Of a stretch of DNA of 58,067 bases, positions 35,387-44,074 are shown in pieces. The position numbers and the translations under genes are program-made. Source of the DNA: Lentisphaeria bacterium (GTDB taxonomy: Bacteria > Verrucomicrobiota > Lentisphaeria > Victivallales > UBA1829); NCBI GenBank assembly GCA_017503375.1, contig JAFVTF010000065.1, positions 1 through 58,067 on the forward strand, in the 5' to 3' direction. Position 1 is the stretch's first letter. The number at the start of each line of letters is the position of its first letter. Under the pieces are notes generated by a model. The model did no database searches and had not been told where the DNA came from. It saw nothing but the letters and a program-made list of their open reading frames with translations.

Positions 35387-35415
35387 TGAAAGCTGATGTG
35401 TTCTGTTGTATATTT
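35387..35415 (+). promoter_or_regulatory. Promoter of the beta-propeller/acetyltransferase pair
   Basis: TTGAAA at 35387-35392 and TATATT at 35410-35415 with a 17-base spacer, 35 bases before the start codon at 35451. Confidence 0.75.
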
Positions 35416-35450
35416 CCTCATGATTTCTTAAAAATACAAGGAGTTATACG

Positions 35451-36653
35451 ATGAGCACATCTGAAATCAGCCCGGATTTTCTGTGGAAAAAACTTACCCC
35501 CGATGACGGGATGCATTATTTTTTCGGTTATTATGACAGAAACCCGTGGAACAAAAGTCAGACAAAGCATTTGGCTTTGCGGGTCGATCAGGATGACCGC
35601 ATCCCGGAACGGGGCGAAACTGCAGAACTCGGTTATGTCACCCCGGAGAAACAGGAATTCGTTTCGCTGACAACCACTCGCGCATGGTGTCATCAGCAGG
35701 GGTGCATGAACCTCTGGCATCCGGACAATCCGGATTGTTTTATTTATAATGATTATGAACCGGAAACGGACAGAATCATTGCCCGGATTTTTGATCTGAA
35801 TAAAGGTGTTGCCGGGAAGTATGAACGTCCGGTTTACACCATTTCCCCCGATGGTCGCTGGGCAGCCTCTCTGGATTTCGCCAGAATTCCCCGCCGCGGA
35901 TATTCTTATGCAGATGCCGTTCTTCCGGCTGAAAAAAGAATCCCCGATCTGGATAATGACGGAATTTTCCTGATGAATCTGAAAACAGGCGAATCCAAAC
36001 TTCTGGTTTCCTACCGTCAAATGGCAGAAATTCACCCGGTCTCTTACATGCTGCCGGATGTTTACTGGTGGCTGAATCATATTATTTTCAACTGTGATTC
36101 CTCTCAGCTGCTTTTCCTGTTCCGCTGCTGCAAAAATCCGGAAACCCCATGGAGTCCAATGTGGCATACTTATATGTATACGGTAAATCTTGACGGAACA
36201 AATCTCAGATGCACCCTGCCCGAACAGTATTGGAAAGGGATGATCTCTCATCAGATCTGGGGGCGGACTCCCGATGAAATCCTGATTGACTGCAACTGGT
36301 CCGGGGAACGTTTTGAATATGTCGTTTTCGATAACCGGGTCATGCCGCCTCAGGCAAAATTGCTTGCTCGCGGTCAAGGTCCCATGGGACACCTTATCTT
36401 TTCACCAGATGGAGAGTGGATGCTTGCAGACACGTATATCCAGGAAGGATATCAATATCTCTCGTTGATCAAATCTGCCACAGGAGAAAGCCGTGTTATC
36501 GGAAGATTCCGCAATGACGGTCCTTTTGCAGAAACCAGATGTGATCTCCACCCCAGATGGTCCGCTGACGGTTCAAAAATCACTGTCGATACAAAACACG
36601 ATGGAAAACGCGCAATTTACTATCTTGAATGTAATGAAAAAGTAAGATTCTGA
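35451..36653 (+). CDS. Beta-propeller protein of the oligogalacturonate-lyase/TolB-like type
   Basis: 400 residues without signal peptide. Repeated blade motifs are visible: Y-T-I-S-P-D-G-R-W (about 126-134), H-L-I-F-S-P-D-G-E-W (about 317-326) and H-P-R-W-S-A-D-G-S-K (about 365-374), as in TolB and oligogalacturonate lyase propellers. The N-terminal F-F-G-Y-Y-D-R-N-P-W and AWCHQQGCMNLWHP segments are characteristic of a family common in Lentisphaerae and Planctomycetes carbohydrate loci. Oligogalacturonate lyases use propeller-borne His and a metal; several His are present (H-P-V-S, S-H-Q-I, H-P-R-W) but I cannot confirm the catalytic set. Start supported by AAGGAG. Co-transcribed with the AAC(3)-like gene three bases downstream. 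Confidence 0.7.
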   Translation: MSTSEISPDFLWKKLTPDDGMHYFFGYYDRNPWNKSQTKHLALRVDQDDRIPERGETAELGYVTPEKQEFVSLTTTRAWCHQQGCMNLWHPDNPDCFIYNDYEPETDRIIARIFDLNKGVAGKYERPVYTISPDGRWAASLDFARIPRRGYSYADAVLPAEKRIPDLDNDGIFLMNLKTGESKLLVSYRQMAEIHPVSYMLPDVYWWLNHIIFNCDSSQLLFLFRCCKNPETPWSPMWHTYMYTVNLDGTNLRCTLPEQYWKGMISHQIWGRTPDEILIDCNWSGERFEYVVFDNRVMPPQAKLLARGQGPMGHLIFSPDGEWMLADTYIQEGYQYLSLIKSATGESRVIGRFRNDGPFAETRCDLHPRWSADGSKITVDTKHDGKRAIYYLECNEKVRF

Positions 36654-36656
36654 CTT

Positions 36657-37400
36657 ATGAAACAACTTTGTGATGATCTCAAAAAACTCGGTATCAAAAA
36701 AGGGGATACGATTTTAGTCCATTCTTCTTTGAAATCTCTTGGTCCGGTCGAAGGCGGAGCCGAAACAGTGATTCAGTCTCTTCTGGAAGTTATCGGGGAA
36801 GATGGAACTCTTTTCTTCCCGGCATTTTCCTTCCGGACTGTCAATGCAAACAATCCGGTCTTTGATGTTAAAAATTCTCCCAGCTGTGTTGGTGCCCTGC
36901 CCGAATATTTCCGGACCCGTCCCGGAACGATCAGAAGTGTTCATCCAACACATTCTCTTTGCGGAATCGGGAAAAAAGCAAAAATGATTTTATCCGAAAA
37001 TTATAAAGATACAACACCTTGCGGTGAATATTCCCCCTTCCGGAAACTGCGGACAGAAGGCGACTGGATTCTGTTTATCGGCTGTACTGTCGCACCCAAT
37101 ACGACAATGCACGCTGTGGAAGAATTATCCATGCCGCCGTATCTTCTCGGGGACACGGTCGACTATAAAATTATAAATGAAGATGGCTCTGAATCCGCTA
37201 TGAGTGTCCGCAGTCACAATTTTGCTGCGACAGGCTATGCTCAGCGATATATCCGTCTCAAAGATATGCTTACCCCGGAAGAATTGCATTGCGGTAACGT
37301 TCTGCAGGCGGAATGTTATCTGATGAAGATTTCTGCAGTATGGGAAAAAGGATTTGCCGCAATGCAGACAAATCCTTTCCACTTTGTTGAAAAAATGTAA
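36657..37400 (+). CDS. AAC(3)-family N-acetyltransferase
   Basis: 247 residues, paralogous to 25262-26011. I-L-V-H-S-S-L-K-S-L-G-P-V-E-G-G at about 20-35, E-D-G-T-L-F-F-P-A-F, and the conserved S-V-H-P-T-H-S (about 98-104) are all present, followed by W-I-L-F-I-G-C and the T-M-H-A-V-E-E segment with a second conserved His. The family transfers acetyl from acetyl-CoA to an amino group. Translationally linked to the upstream beta-propeller gene. Its end meets the convergent 37403 gene with a two-base gap. No resistance context (integron, transposon) is visible, so an antibiotic role is unlikely. Confidence 0.85.
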   Translation: MKQLCDDLKKLGIKKGDTILVHSSLKSLGPVEGGAETVIQSLLEVIGEDGTLFFPAFSFRTVNANNPVFDVKNSPSCVGALPEYFRTRPGTIRSVHPTHSLCGIGKKAKMILSENYKDTTPCGEYSPFRKLRTEGDWILFIGCTVAPNTTMHAVEELSMPPYLLGDTVDYKIINEDGSESAMSVRSHNFAATGYAQRYIRLKDMLTPEELHCGNVLQAECYLMKISAVWEKGFAAMQTNPFHFVEKM

Positions 37401-37402
37401 TT

Positions 37403-37900
37403 TCAATCCCGGACTTTTCCGGGCAATTCATCCCGGAGAACCGGTTTATCCAACCGGAATTTCTTTACAGTGCCATCACCGTAAAGCAGCTGGATCTCTC
37501 CTCCGGGATGATTTCCCGGATGATCCGCAATGATCAAATCCAGCGGCCCCGGAATCCCTTTTTCCGGAGGATAATAAAAATATGATAACGTATCATCCCG
37601 CAGTTCTCCGCGGGTTTGCGTTTCTGTTCCCGGACATACAAAATGTGTCAAATCCCGGTCAAAGTTCAGCTTGAAGAGATAATTCAACCCTTTGGTATCC
37701 GGTTCATGCGGAAACACTTCATATTTTTCCTGATACATCAGCAGAGCCTGATAAACCTGCTTCAAATTTTTTGCACAATCGTTCAAATCGGCTTCCACTC
37801 TTTTTTTCTCCGGCTGCGGAAGATAAATCAAAAAGAGCAGCAGACAAAACAGAACCAGCATGGATAATGCTGTAAGAAATGATTTTTTTTCGCTTGCCAT
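37403..37900 (-). CDS. Single-pass membrane protein resembling a pseudopilin without cleavage site
   Basis: 165 residues. Residues about 8-27 form one hydrophobic helix (FLTALSMLVLFCLLLFLIYL) after a short basic start. The exported part begins with a helix (CAKNLKQVYQALLMYQEKYE) and contains F-V-C-P-G and ends L-L-Y-G-D-G-T-V-K-K-F, the same order of elements as the H-x9-DG pseudopilins in this organism, but the prepilin motif (Gly/Ala-F-T-L-I-E) is absent. So it is probably a membrane-anchored relative that is not processed by prepilin peptidase. Function unknown. Downstream of the valS terminator and without a clear Shine-Dalgarno box. Confidence 0.65.
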   Translation of the reverse strand: MASEKKSFLTALSMLVLFCLLLFLIYLPQPEKKRVEADLNDCAKNLKQVYQALLMYQEKYEVFPHEPDTKGLNYLFKLNFDRDLTHFVCPGTETQTRGELRDDTLSYFYYPPEKGIPGPLDLIIADHPGNHPGGEIQLLYGDGTVKKFRLDKPVLRDELPGKVRD

Positions 37901-37910
37901 AGTTTTTGTA

Positions 37911-37939
37911 AAAAAAAGGGAGGGTTGAACGCCCTCCCC
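37911..37939 (-). terminator. Intrinsic terminator of valS
   Basis: GGGAGGG (37918-37924) pairs with CCCTCCC (37932-37938), and on the minus strand the stem is followed by eight T before an ACA. It starts eight bases after the valS stop. Confidence 0.88.
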
Positions 37940-37946
37940 CGAATAG

Positions 37947-40613
37947 TTATTTTATTTGAGACAATGTTGTTTCCACCCGCTGGAGTTTTTCTTTCAAAGA
38001 TTCCAGCTGAGCTTTGGTATCATCAATGACTTTCTGCGGAGCGCGGGAGACAAAACCGGGGTTGTTCAACCGGGCTTCGGTTCCTTTGATCCAGCCGAGA
38101 AGTTCCTTCTTCTGTTTTTCCAGCTTGACTGTTTCCGCAGCAACGTCGATCACGCCCTTGAGCGGCAGGAAGATCGCTCCGCCGGAAAGAACTGTTGCAG
38201 GTGCATCTGAACCGTAATCTTCCAGTGAAATGGTCAGATTTTCAGCATTCAGCAGAGACTTGAAGCTGTCAGAACCTGCCATAAAGAAGTCATAACATCT
38301 CTGGTCTGCCGCCTTGACATGGAAATCAAGTTTCTTGCCGGGTGCGATATCATAGTTCAGGCGCAATGTACGGCCGCCGGAGATAAGTTCAAACTTCCGG
38401 TCAGTGAGTTCCAACGCTTCAGCAGCATCCGGAATTGCAGCCCCTTCAGCTTCCATGGTAACAGGGAACTGAGCATACATGATGCTTTCGTTTTCTGCAA
38501 GGAAGCCCATCTGGTGAGCAAGTTCTTCCGTAAGGAACGGCATGAAGGGATGCAGCAGACGAAGCAGTTTCCAGATTGCATAGTCGAGAACGCGCAATGC
38601 CTGAGCTTTGACTTCCCCGCCAGTTGCAAAACGGACTTTACATGCTTCAATGAACCAGTCGCAGAAGCTGCTCCAGACAAGTTCATAAATCGCATGGACT
38701 GCCTGATGGAAGTTGAACCCTTCCAATGCTTTCTGAATATCTGTTGCACAGGCATCCAGTTTGGCAAGCATCCATTTTTCATCACCGGTGAGTTTTCCGC
38801 TATTGACAAGGTCGGAAATATCAGCGAAGTTTTCGGAAACAGCCCCCTGCATGCTGCGGAAACGGCAAGCATTCCAGAGTTTATTCGCAAAGTTACGTCC
38901 GATTTCGCATTTTTCGTTGGAGTAACGGATATCAATACCGACAGGTGCGATGTAAACGATGGAGAAGCGGAGAGCATCAGCACCGTAGGTTGCAATCACA
39001 TCCAGCGGGTCAGGTGAGTTACCGAGTGATTTACTCAGTTTTCTACCGATCTCATCACGAATGATACTGGTAAAATAGACGTTCTTGAACGGAATTTTTC
39101 CCTTGAACTCACAACCAGCCATAATCATTCTGGCTACCCAGAAGAAAATAATATCCGGACCGGTCACAAGGTCATTGGTGGGATAGAAAAATTCCTGTTC
39201 TTTCGTATCTTCCGGCCACCCCATGATGGAGAACGGCCACAGCCAGGAACTGAACCAGGTGTCAAGAACATCTTCTTCCTGATACCAGCCTTCACCTTCG
39301 GGAGCGGTCACGCCGACATAAACTTCACGGTTTTCATCGTTGATATCACCGCGATACCATGCCGGAATCCGGTGTCCCCACCAGATCTGACGGCTGATAC
39401 ACCAATCCTGAATGTTTTCCATCCAGTGGAAATAGGTCTTGCTCCAGCGTTCAGGATAGAATTTGATATCGCCGTTTTTGACAGCCTCAATCGCAGGTTT
39501 TGCCAGTTCATCCATCTTGACAAACCACTGGTCGCTCAGCAGAGTTTCAATTTCCACACCGCCGCGTTCGGAGAAACCGACATTGTGAACGATATCTTCG
39601 ATTTTTTCAACAAGTCCCTGAGCTTCAAGATCTGCGACACATGCTTTCCGGCATTCATAACGGTCCATTCCGGCATATTTTCCGCAAACAGAGTTCATGG
39701 AACCATCGCGGTTCATGACGTTGATGAAAGGCAGATCATGACGTTTTCCGACCTGATAGTCGTTGGGGTCATGCGCCGGAGTGATCTTCACACAACCGGT
39801 TCCCTTTTCGGGATCGGCATGTTCATCTGCGACGATCGGAATTTCCCGGTCGGTCAACGGAAGTTTCACGGTTTTACCGATCAGGTGTTTGTATCTGGGA
39901 TCTTCCGGATTGACTGCCACGGCGGTATCCCCGAACATGGTTTCCGGACGGGTGGTTGCAACCACAAGATATCCGCTGCCATCGGTGAGAGGATAACGGA
40001 AATGCCAGAATTTTCCGTTGACTTCCTTATAGATAACTTCTTCATCGGAAAGTGCACTCTGGGCAGCCGGGCACCAGTTCACCATGCGTTTGCCGCGATA
40101 GATATAGCCTTTGTTGTAAAGCTGGACAAAGACTTGCTTCACAGCTTCGGAAAGGCCTTCATCCATTGTGAAACGTTCCCGTTCCCAATCGCAGGATGTA
40201 CCGAGTTTCCGCAATTGTTTGATGATCGTTCCGCCATACTGAGCTTTCCAATCCCAGACACGTTTGATGAACTCTTCGCGTCCGAGAGTTCTGCGGTCAA
40301 CGCCTTCTGTTTCACGGAGAACTTTATCGACTTTGCTTTCGGTAGCAATACCGGCATGGTCGGTTCCGGGGAACCAGCAGCATTCTTCCCCCATCATTCT
40401 GTGCCAGCGGATCAGAATATCCTGCAAGGTATTGTTCAGAACATGCCCCATTGTCAGGATTCCTGTCACGTTCGGCGGAGGGATCACAATGGAATACGGC
40501 TTTTTATCAGAATTGGGTTTTCCATGGAAAAGACCATTGTTTTCCCAGTACTGATACCATTTATTTTCAATTCCCGCAGGCTCGTAAGCCTTGGGCATTC
40601 CTTCTGCAGACAT
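37947..40613 (-). CDS. valS: Valyl-tRNA synthetase
   Basis: 888 residues, full length. Class I enzyme: the HIGH-equivalent P-P-N-V-T-G-I-L-T-M-G-H near 47-58 and K-L-S-K-S in GRKLSKSLGNS near 534-544. The CP1 editing domain contains T-T-R-P-E-T-M-F-G-D-T and D-P-N-D-Y (hydrolysis of threonyl-tRNA-Val). The C-terminal coiled coil characteristic of bacterial ValS is present (VKLEKQKKELLGWIKGTEARL). AGGAG lies seven bases before the ATG. Second gene after purB with a 21-base gap, so likely co-transcribed, and ends at a strong terminator. Confidence 0.97.
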   Translation of the reverse strand: MSAEGMPKAYEPAGIENKWYQYWENNGLFHGKPNSDKKPYSIVIPPPNVTGILTMGHVLNNTLQDILIRWHRMMGEECCWFPGTDHAGIATESKVDKVLRETEGVDRRTLGREEFIKRVWDWKAQYGGTIIKQLRKLGTSCDWERERFTMDEGLSEAVKQVFVQLYNKGYIYRGKRMVNWCPAAQSALSDEEVIYKEVNGKFWHFRYPLTDGSGYLVVATTRPETMFGDTAVAVNPEDPRYKHLIGKTVKLPLTDREIPIVADEHADPEKGTGCVKITPAHDPNDYQVGKRHDLPFINVMNRDGSMNSVCGKYAGMDRYECRKACVADLEAQGLVEKIEDIVHNVGFSERGGVEIETLLSDQWFVKMDELAKPAIEAVKNGDIKFYPERWSKTYFHWMENIQDWCISRQIWWGHRIPAWYRGDINDENREVYVGVTAPEGEGWYQEEDVLDTWFSSWLWPFSIMGWPEDTKEQEFFYPTNDLVTGPDIIFFWVARMIMAGCEFKGKIPFKNVYFTSIIRDEIGRKLSKSLGNSPDPLDVIATYGADALRFSIVYIAPVGIDIRYSNEKCEIGRNFANKLWNACRFRSMQGAVSENFADISDLVNSGKLTGDEKWMLAKLDACATDIQKALEGFNFHQAVHAIYELVWSSFCDWFIEACKVRFATGGEVKAQALRVLDYAIWKLLRLLHPFMPFLTEELAHQMGFLAENESIMYAQFPVTMEAEGAAIPDAAEALELTDRKFELISGGRTLRLNYDIAPGKKLDFHVKAADQRCYDFFMAGSDSFKSLLNAENLTISLEDYGSDAPATVLSGGAIFLPLKGVIDVAAETVKLEKQKKELLGWIKGTEARLNNPGFVSRAPQKVIDDTKAQLESLKEKLQRVETTLSQIK

Positions 40614-40634
40614 GGTAATAACTCCTATATTTAC

Positions 40635-42077
40635 TTAAACATTCACATCTTCGAGTTTTGCAGTTTCATAAACTGCGGCAAGACGGGCACGGACAGGTTC
40701 ATATGCTTCTGCCAGGAAATCTTCAACCTGCTGCGGTGCTCTGCCGACGAACTGGGAGGGTTCCAGAATTTCGTGCATCTTCGGTGCAACTTTTGCAAAC
40801 AGCGGGTCAGCTTCCAAACGGAAAATCAGATCGTTGGGCTTTCCTTCCGCTTTCACAACGCGTCCGGCATCCATGGAGTGCTGACGGATCGCTTCATGCA
40901 GTTCCTGACGGTCGCCGCCTTCGCGGACAGCTGCCATCATGATATTTTCTGTTGCCATGAAGGGAAGTTCAGCCATAATGTGAGCTTCGATAACTTTCGG
41001 CCAAATCTGAACACCGTTCATAATATTGGCAAGAAGTGAAAGAATAACGTCAGCTGCCAGGAATGCTTCGGGAAGAACGATACGGCGGTTTGCGGAATCG
41101 TCAAGGGTCCGTTCAAACCACTGAGTAGATTCTGTCTGAGCCGCATTCAAGGGCAGATTCATCAGATAACGGGCAAGAGAACAGACGCGTTCGGAACGCA
41201 TGGGGTTCCGTTTGTAAGCCATTGCACTTGAACCGACCTGTGATTTTTCAAAGGGTTCTTCCATTTCCTTCAGGTTGGCAAGCAGACGGACATCTCCAGC
41301 CATTTTATATGCAGACTGACCGATTCCGGAAAGAACGGAAAGAACATAGTAATCAATCTTTCTTGTGTAGGTCTGACCGCTGACTCCTACAGTGTGGTCA
41401 AAGCCCATCTTTGCTGCAACCATTTTGTCAAGTTTGCGGATTTTATCATGATCTCCGGCAAAGAGTTCCATGAAACTTGCCTGTGTTCCGGTTGTTCCCT
41501 TGACACCGCGCATGGGAATGGATTCGATTTCCCGTTCAACGCGTTCGATATCAAACAGAATATCCTGCAGGTAAAGACAGAACCGTTTTCCGACAGTGGT
41601 CAGCTGTGCAGGCTGATAATGAGTGAACCCGAGAGTCGGAAGATCTTTATATTTCTTTGCATTTTCAGCAAGAATGGATGCAACTTTCCAGAGTTTTCCG
41701 AGGATGATCTTCAAACCGTCGCGCATCTGAATGATTTCGGTATTGTCTGTGACAAAGCAGCTTGTTGCACCGAGATGGATGATCGGTTTTGCAGCGGGAC
41801 ACTGATCGCCGAATACATGAATATGGCTCATCACATCATGACGGAGTTTAGCTTCTTCCTGAGCGACAGCGGCAAAGTCGATATCATCCAGATGGGCTTT
41901 CATCTGGTCGATCTGTTCCTGAGTGATATTCAGTCCAAGCTCTTTTTCGGATTCTGCCAGAGCAACCCAAAGTCTGCGCCAGGTGGAATGTTTTCGCTGT
42001 GCGGACCAGTTGCTGCTCATTTCTTTGCTGGCATAACGTCCGGTCAACGGACTTTCATAGCTGTTGTGATTTGCCAT
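40635..42077 (-). CDS. purB: Adenylosuccinate lyase
   Basis: 480 residues from ATG 42077 (GGAG eight bases upstream; a frame extension to 42113 lacks a box). Cleaves SAICAR and adenylosuccinate to release fumarate in purine synthesis. Fumarase/aspartase superfamily signature [14 protein letters not shown], with the catalytic Ser in the flexible loop, and [13 protein letters not shown] containing the general-acid His. The length and sequence style ([15 protein letters not shown] start) match the eukaryote-like ASL branch rather than E. coli PurB. Followed by valS 21 bases downstream. Own promoter at 42129-42157. Confidence 0.95.
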   Translation of the reverse strand: MANHNSYESPLTGRYASKEMSSNWSAQRKHSTWRRLWVALAESEKELGLNITQEQIDQMKAHLDDIDFAAVAQEEAKLRHDVMSHIHVFGDQCPAAKPIIHLGATSCFVTDNTEIIQMRDGLKIILGKLWKVASILAENAKKYKDLPTLGFTHYQPAQLTTVGKRFCLYLQDILFDIERVEREIESIPMRGVKGTTGTQASFMELFAGDHDKIRKLDKMVAAKMGFDHTVGVSGQTYTRKIDYYVLSVLSGIGQSAYKMAGDVRLLANLKEMEEPFEKSQVGSSAMAYKRNPMRSERVCSLARYLMNLPLNAAQTESTQWFERTLDDSANRRIVLPEAFLAADVILSLLANIMNGVQIWPKVIEAHIMAELPFMATENIMMAAVREGGDRQELHEAIRQHSMDAGRVVKAEGKPNDLIFRLEADPLFAKVAPKMHEILEPSQFVGRAPQQVEDFLAEAYEPVRARLAAVYETAKLEDVNV

Positions 42078-42128
42078 TTTATTTTCTCCAAAATTATGTT
42101 GATTTTTAATCACTTTTATAATCTCAAT

Positions 42129-42157
42129 AATATATCACCACTTCACAGTTTCTTCAA
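42129..42157 (-). promoter_or_regulatory. purB-valS promoter
   Basis: On the minus strand TTGAAG (42152-42157) and TATATT (42129-42134) separated by 17 bases, about 50 bases before the purB start. Confidence 0.7.
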
Positions 42158-42240
42158 GGGGATTTTTCAAACTGTTTGAGCTTTTTTCGGCATAAAACCG
42201 TATAAAAAACACGAAAAAGGTATTAACCGCTTTTAATCCC

Positions 42241-44010
42241 TTATTTTGAACTGCCGTAAGGAATATATTTTTCGTAAGTTGTCTTCAGAATTTCAAACGG
42301 TTTTCCTTTGCGGATTCTGATTTTATCCATCACCGTTCCATCTTCTCCTGTACAGGTCACCAGAAGAGAATCTTTCTGTACTTCAATTCTCGTTGCGCTG
42401 AACCTTTGTCCGGCTCCATTCGGACCATCGTTAACATAAATGGGGAAATGAATATCCCGGAGGTCTTTCGCTGTTAATGCTCCAGTTCTCTTTTTTGAAA
42501 ATTTCCGTTTTGCTCCGACCAATTCTTTTGTCACAGGATCAAAACGGTAGGGACTGTGAATATCACCGCAAAGCCAGAGGTCTATCCGGCATTCAGGATT
42601 TTTTCCGTAAAAACAATCCGCAAACTTGGCAATCTGTTCTGAATAATACGGTTTTTCCCATTCAAAAGGAACAGCATGAGCCAGAACGATCCGGTATTTT
42701 GCACTCCGGCAGGCTTCTGTTTTTATCACCCGTCTCAGCCATTCCCTCTGCGACTTGAAATAAACTTCCGTGTCCGTCCACAAGGTATAAGTGTGTCCGA
42801 CTTTCTGACGGGGTTTATCTTCTCCTGTATCAACCACAAAATAAAAGACATCTCCATACCGGAACGCATAATAAGGACAGCCGAACCAATCTGAATAACG
42901 GTCAGTGTCAATGCCTCTGTATTCGTGATTTCCCCGGACCGGATAAAAAGGAACCTTTACCCCGGCTTGCCGGAATGGGGTAAGAAATGTTTCAAAATAA
43001 ACTCTTTCAAAATCATCCAGTCCATCTGCAACATCACCGAGTGATACCAGAAGGTCCGCCCCGCTGAACGTTCCCTGCCGAACCATTTTCCGGATTGCTG
43101 CAACTCTGTTATCATAATAAGCCTGTGTATCACTGATTGCAACCAGTGTATGATTACTGTTTTTTGCCGGTGCTGTTCTGAATGAACCGGAAACAGCTCT
43201 GCGGCCCGGTGTTATACTGTGAAGTTCGTAACAATATTCACTATCCGGAACAAGATTTTTCAATTCAAAGCGGAATAGATTTTTCTGTGGGATCCTGCCG
43301 TAAACAGGAGTTTCGGAAATTGTTTTCTTTTTCTGTTTTTCGTCTTTTTTCCAGTATGCTACAGAAACTGCATCTTTCGTTTCCCTGTAATAGATGATAA
43401 CTGCACTGTCAGAAGAAACTTTGATCACTTCCGGTCCGATTATTTTTTCCGGAACAGGAAAGAGAGCTTTAAAAACATTGTTTCTATCTTCCTGTTTTAC
43501 CGGCCATCCGGTGCTGTCCGGATAAAGACAGCAGGCAATTTTCCAGCTGGCATTTCCGGGACTGGTATGGATTGCCACTTGATTAACACCTTTTTTCAGA
43601 GAAATTTTATATCCCCGGTTGTAGGGATTTATCAGGAAGTTATCTTCTCCGACCGGTTCCGTTGTTCCGACAAATTTTCCATTGATATAACAAGTATACC
43701 AGTAATCTGCGCTCAGTCCGACAGCCCGTTGGCAATCGGAATCTGATATGATCTTGAAATTGAGAATCGCACTGTCTTTTCTGGACTTTGCAGTTTTAAA
43801 CAGTGTTCTTAAATCAAATACCATCGTATCCGGAAAGCGGAATGTTTGAACTTTTCCGGGAAGGATACCCGTCTCAGAAACTTTTTTTGCATCTTCCGGT
43901 TTGAAATTTTTATCAAAAGCAACCCGGAAAGAATTTTTTTCAATTTCAGCCCCATGTAAAATACACCCGGCAACTATGATAAAGCAGCACAGTAAAAGTT
44001 TCAGTTTCAT
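42241..44010 (-). CDS. Secreted purple-acid-phosphatase-like metallophosphoesterase
   Basis: 589 residues from ATG 44010, which has GGAG seven bases upstream and yields a clean signal peptide (MKLKLLLCCFIIVAGCILHG; the G-C at 15-17 might also allow lipoprotein processing). About 170 residues of beta-rich sequence and a fibronectin-like domain (VSSDSAVIIYYRETKDAVSV ... YELHSITPGRRAVSGSFRTA) precede the calcineurin-like core: A-I-S-D-T-Q, L-G-D-V-A-D-G, R-G-N-H-E-Y, L-A-H-A-V and C-G-D-I-H-S, the five metal-binding blocks in order. The domain order matches purple acid phosphatases. Periplasmic or outer-membrane phosphomonoesterase activity is likely; substrate unknown. A perfect hairpin lies in its 5' untranslated region (44024-44055). 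Confidence 0.85.
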   Translation of the reverse strand: MKLKLLLCCFIIVAGCILHGAEIEKNSFRVAFDKNFKPEDAKKVSETGILPGKVQTFRFPDTMVFDLRTLFKTAKSRKDSAILNFKIISDSDCQRAVGLSADYWYTCYINGKFVGTTEPVGEDNFLINPYNRGYKISLKKGVNQVAIHTSPGNASWKIACCLYPDSTGWPVKQEDRNNVFKALFPVPEKIIGPEVIKVSSDSAVIIYYRETKDAVSVAYWKKDEKQKKKTISETPVYGRIPQKNLFRFELKNLVPDSEYCYELHSITPGRRAVSGSFRTAPAKNSNHTLVAISDTQAYYDNRVAAIRKMVRQGTFSGADLLVSLGDVADGLDDFERVYFETFLTPFRQAGVKVPFYPVRGNHEYRGIDTDRYSDWFGCPYYAFRYGDVFYFVVDTGEDKPRQKVGHTYTLWTDTEVYFKSQREWLRRVIKTEACRSAKYRIVLAHAVPFEWEKPYYSEQIAKFADCFYGKNPECRIDLWLCGDIHSPYRFDPVTKELVGAKRKFSKKRTGALTAKDLRDIHFPIYVNDGPNGAGQRFSATRIEVQKDSLLVTCTGEDGTVMDKIRIRKGKPFEILKTTYEKYIPYGSSK

Positions 44011-44023
44011 AAACAACTCCATT

Positions 44024-44055
44024 ATATGCACAATGAACTATTCCATTGTGCATAT
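44024..44055. repeat. Perfect 12-bp inverted repeat upstream of the phosphoesterase gene
   Basis: ATATGCACAATG (44024-44035) and CATTGTGCATAT (44044-44055) are exact reverse complements with an 8-base spacer. It lies 14 bases before the phosphoesterase start codon and 20 bases after the thrC stop, with GGAG between it and the start. There is no U-run, so an operator or 5' UTR hairpin is more likely than a terminator. Confidence 0.7.
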
Positions 44056-44074
44056 CATATATCAAGGATGTATT

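Noticed and set aside
37410..37425. CCCGGA/TCCGGG hairpin as the terminator of the AAC(3)-like gene
   Set aside because: It lies inside the coding end of the convergent gene and has no T-run after it on the plus strand.
39372..41039. A 555-codon plus-strand frame antisense to valS and purB
   Set aside because: Same reasoning: a shadow of two conserved genes, composition unlike a protein.
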